Shown here: piece after piece, positions 14,420 to 16,134 of the stretch
How the letters are laid out: the number at the start of each line of letters is the position of its first letter
How positions within the stretch are numbered: position 1 is the first letter of the stretch
Source of the DNA: Xanthobacteraceae bacterium
GTDB taxonomy: Bacteria; Pseudomonadota; Alphaproteobacteria; Rhizobiales; Xanthobacteraceae
Assembly (NCBI GenBank): GCA_030037185.1
Contig: JASHRR010000093.1
Coordinates: 1 to 16,134 of the forward strand
Direction of reading: 5' to 3'
DNA length: 16,134 nt
The notes under the pieces: generated by a model
Databases searched by the model: none
The model's input: only the letters and a program-made list of their open reading frames with translations
What the model was told of the DNA's origin: nothing
Translations under genes and position numbers: made by a program

Positions 14420-15073
14420 CTACCCGGCGGCCGGGGAGTGACGCTCGATCACGTGCACGACTTCATACAGGTGTGAGTCCGCCTGGCTGATGGCGCGAAC
14501 CTGACCAAAAACGTGATCTGCTTGCCCGGAAATAACGAGCCAGTCCTGAGCCTTCTGCCACTGGCCATAGTAGAGGACCCGATTCCCGTCGAGACTGCGA
14601 TGCAGCGTCGCTGAAATGAAGCCCGGCAGCGCTTCAAACTGCTTGCTCTCGTTGATCCAGTGCTCAATGAGCCGGGGCTGCTTTTCTGGCTCCACGGGAA
14701 ACACCGTGATCATGGTCGCTAAAGAGGAGGCCTGTTCGATGGTCGCCTCTGCCGCCCCGCTGGCTGTGCTCTGGGAAACTACCTCATAAAGATGCGGGTC
14801 CGGTTGACTGATGGCAAATGCCCAAGCAAACAGCTGACGCTGATTGGCAGGATTAGAGATAGCCCGCCAATCCTCGGCCTTCTTATACTGCGCGTAGTTG
14901 ATGACGCGTGTCCCGTCGATACTGCGGTGCAGAGACGCAGCCACGAAACCGGAAAACGCTTCAAACCGTTTTCGCTCCTTGAGCCAGCCCTCAATGACTT
15001 GGTGCTGCCTCTCCGGCTCAACAATAAACACATTGATCATCGGGACAACACCATTAGTTGGCGAGATCTTCAT
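14420..15073 (-). CDS. Tandem antibiotic-biosynthesis-monooxygenase (ABM) domain protein
   Basis: 217-residue cytosolic protein built of two ABM domains (dimeric alpha/beta ferredoxin-like fold; relatives oxidise aromatic polyketides or quinols without cofactor, or degrade haem). Domain 1 is residues 12-99 and domain 2 is 121-206, joined by a 21-residue Ala/Ser/Thr-rich linker. The copies align along their whole length at about 50% identity, with a 2-residue gap: MINVFIVEPERQ against MITVFPVEPEKQ, SLHRSIDGTRV against TLHRSLDGNRV, DPHLYEVV against DSHLYEVV. The fusion probably makes an internal pseudo-dimer. The ATG has a strong AGGGAGGA 6-8 nt upstream. It lies 96 bp downstream of the PadR gene on the same strand with no operator or terminator between them, so co-transcription is likely. 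The substrate is unknown. Confidence 0.87.
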   Translation of the reverse strand: MKISPTNGVVPMINVFIVEPERQHQVIEGWLKERKRFEAFSGFVAASLHRSIDGTRVINYAQYKKAEDWRAISNPANQRQLFAWAFAISQPDPHLYEVVSQSTASGAAEATIEQASSLATMITVFPVEPEKQPRLIEHWINESKQFEALPGFISATLHRSLDGNRVLYYGQWQKAQDWLVISGQADHVFGQVRAISQADSHLYEVVHVIERHSPAAG

Positions 15074-15169
15074 AGCTGATTCCTCCCTGCGAAATGGGAC
15101 GTATGAAGCTGGTGGTTAGCGTGAGAGAGCGACTGGTTATCCCATCGAGGCTCTGCCGTCCCCTTCCCG

Positions 15170-15829
15170 TTAAAGAGTTTCTCCCGTTTCCTCCTCCAGA
15201 CGTTGGATGTGCTCGTCAATCCAGCGCATCTCGCTGTGGATGCTACTCCATCGAAAACTCATAATGCGCAGGATATGAGTCCGGTGCTGTTCAGGGATGC
15301 GAGGGTGAGCCAGAATGCGCTGCTGGTCACCGCTCAGATACAAGTCTTCGATTTGCAAGAATCCTCGATACTGCCAGAGCACCGTGAGTTGCTGGTCGGC
15401 AGAAAGGGAGTCAAAGTTATTGAGTTTAATCAGGAAGAGGTCGCGATAATCGGCAGAGTAATTCCCCGGCTTTTGCATCAAATCGGCGAACCGCCGCCTG
15501 CCGGCATCCGTAATTCTATAGGGTTTGCGAGACCTTGCACTTGTCCCGGCTTGCTCGCGCTCTTCAGCCGCGTACTCACCAAGAGAGGTCACCAACCCTT
15601 TGCGCTCAAGTTGGCGGATCAAGGGATAAATGATGCCCCAACTGATCTGGCGGAATGGTCCGAGGAGGCGACTGAGGATTTCGCGGAGTTCATAGCCGTG
15701 ATGAGGTCCATCCATCAGTTCTCCCAGCACAAAGAGTTCGTACATCGACCGCTTGTGGGCACCACTGGCCCCACCCGGTTTCGGAGAAGAGAAATGCTCT
15801 GTTTGCGCCTCGTCTGGTTCACGACTCAT
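15170..15829 (-). CDS. PadR-family transcriptional regulator
   Basis: 219-residue DNA-binding repressor. The PadR winged helix covers about 29-115: MYELFVLGELMDGPHHGYEL, then the recognition region ISWGIIYPLIRQLERKGLVT (62-81), a wing with many charged residues (84-103) and KPYRITDAGRRRFADLM (102-118). The C-terminal part (about 125-215) is helical and matches the dimerising domain of the longer PadR class, with FLIKLNNFDSLSADQQLTVL. The first 28 residues are polar and Pro/Gly-rich. The ATG at 15829 has no good ribosome binding site, and the transcript leader appears very short, so M29 (15745) is an alternative start, though the family domain then begins abruptly. Two palindromic operators overlap its promoter, so autorepression is likely. 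Family members often respond to phenolics or other small toxic molecules. Confidence 0.92.
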   Translation of the reverse strand: MSREPDEAQTEHFSSPKPGGASGAHKRSMYELFVLGELMDGPHHGYELREILSRLLGPFRQISWGIIYPLIRQLERKGLVTSLGEYAAEEREQAGTSARSRKPYRITDAGRRRFADLMQKPGNYSADYRDLFLIKLNNFDSLSADQQLTVLWQYRGFLQIEDLYLSGDQQRILAHPRIPEQHRTHILRIMSFRWSSIHSEMRWIDEHIQRLEEETGETL

Positions 15830-15835
15830 GAGAAG

Positions 15836-15875
15836 TATATCTTTCTGATATAGGTTTTTATATCAGAAAGATATA
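15836..15875. promoter_or_regulatory. Double palindromic operator upstream of padR-type gene
   Basis: A 17-bp arm (15836-15852) is repeated as a perfect inverted copy at 15859-15875 across a 6-bp spacer. Each arm is itself a palindrome, TATATC-N5-GATATA, so four half-sites are present and the two operator centres lie 23 bp apart, about two helical turns. It starts 7 bp upstream of the PadR start codon and covers the predicted promoter. This is the expected shape of a PadR autoregulatory site, but binding is inferred. Confidence 0.75.
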
Positions 15876-15883
15876 TCCGTCAA
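15857..15883 (-). promoter_or_regulatory. Candidate promoter of the PadR-ABM unit
   Basis: On the minus strand TTGACG (15883-15878) and TATAAA (15862-15857) are separated by 15 bp, shorter than the ideal 17. The -10 element and the spacer lie inside the operator. The spacing is imperfect; a CTATAT at 15853-15848 is an alternative -10 but lacks a partner at the right distance. Confidence 0.4.
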
Positions 15884-16134
15884 GAGCAATGAAACGCACT
15901 CTGGGCCAGCATGCAGCTACTGCGACCGTTCTTGATCAAGGCCATTTCACCAGTAGGTTCGTGAGCCCGCCGGGGTCATCCTGACGAATTCGATCACGGC
16001 GTTGAACACGATCGGCCAGCGGCGTTGGTCGAGGGGAGTCACTCTGACCCGAGTGATCGGGCGAGAACCTTGTGGAGCACCGGGCCTACTCTTGCTACAG
16101 TTCGCCTCGCTCTTCGGGAGCCGGCGGGCGCAAC
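15876..16134. other. Right end of the window, no supported gene
   Basis: 259 bp after the operator. A 31-codon plus frame begins at the ATG at 15890 but has no ribosome binding site and no recognisable motif. A minus frame around 15951-16080 reads RRWPIVFNAVIEFVRMTPAG and is open, but it has no start in view. A gene reading in from beyond 16134 on the minus strand cannot be excluded. Confidence 0.4.

Noticed and set aside
15203..15853. 216-codon plus-strand frame opposite the PadR gene
   Set aside because: Antisense shadow of the PadR winged-helix protein, no start signals.

Overview
The window reads as chromosomal DNA of a GC-rich alphaproteobacterium, most likely a Rhizobiales member close to Bradyrhizobium. 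This is inferred from codon bias, the RopB/Omp25-like porin, the pRiA4b ORF-3 protein, the SMP-30 enzyme and several small proteins of rhizobial type. No rRNA, tRNA, transposase, integrase or CRISPR array was found.

Layout. 1-3980 (+) holds an RND efflux operon: a permease cut off at its 5' end by the window edge, translationally coupled (ATGA overlap) to its periplasmic adaptor. No outer-membrane channel gene follows. 4514-5356 (-) encodes an exported HExxH metallopeptidase of the peptidase MA type. 5357-6918 is mostly non-coding. It has a pair of 18-bp direct repeats, a cluster of stem-loops that may be a structured RNA, and one small gene (6151-6381, -). 6919-7578 (+) is a pRiA4b ORF-3 family protein, and 8012-8716 (+) is an outer-membrane beta-barrel protein with a clear signal peptide. 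Between 8717 and 9611 lie a degraded gene fragment and a strong minus-strand terminator that ends no obvious gene. 9612-10208 (+) is a hypothetical protein. 10209-11096 is a gene graveyard: short, frameshifted pieces of oxidoreductase and hydrolase genes. 11097-11966 (-) is an SMP-30/gluconolactonase-like enzyme. 13101-13613 (+) is a DUF1269 membrane protein. 14420-15829 (-) is a two-gene unit: a PadR-family regulator followed by a protein with two tandem antibiotic-biosynthesis-monooxygenase (ABM) domains.

How it works together. Two units look functional as sets. The RND permease and adaptor would form the inner-membrane and periplasmic parts of an efflux pump and would need an outer-membrane channel encoded elsewhere. 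The PadR regulator probably represses itself and the ABM gene through two palindromic operators (TATATC-N5-GATATA, twice, 23 bp apart) that overlap its own promoter. The rest are single genes separated by long spacers. Only about 60% of the window is convincingly coding, low for this group, and the spacers contain recognisable gene debris. That suggests a decaying accessory region rather than a compact housekeeping locus.

The most noteworthy items are the nested PadR operator with its tandem-ABM target, the orphan minus-strand terminator with a tiny ORF in front of it, the stem-loop cluster at 5955-6118, and the graveyard at 10338-11100. I found no clear evidence of a wholly new defence or mobile system.
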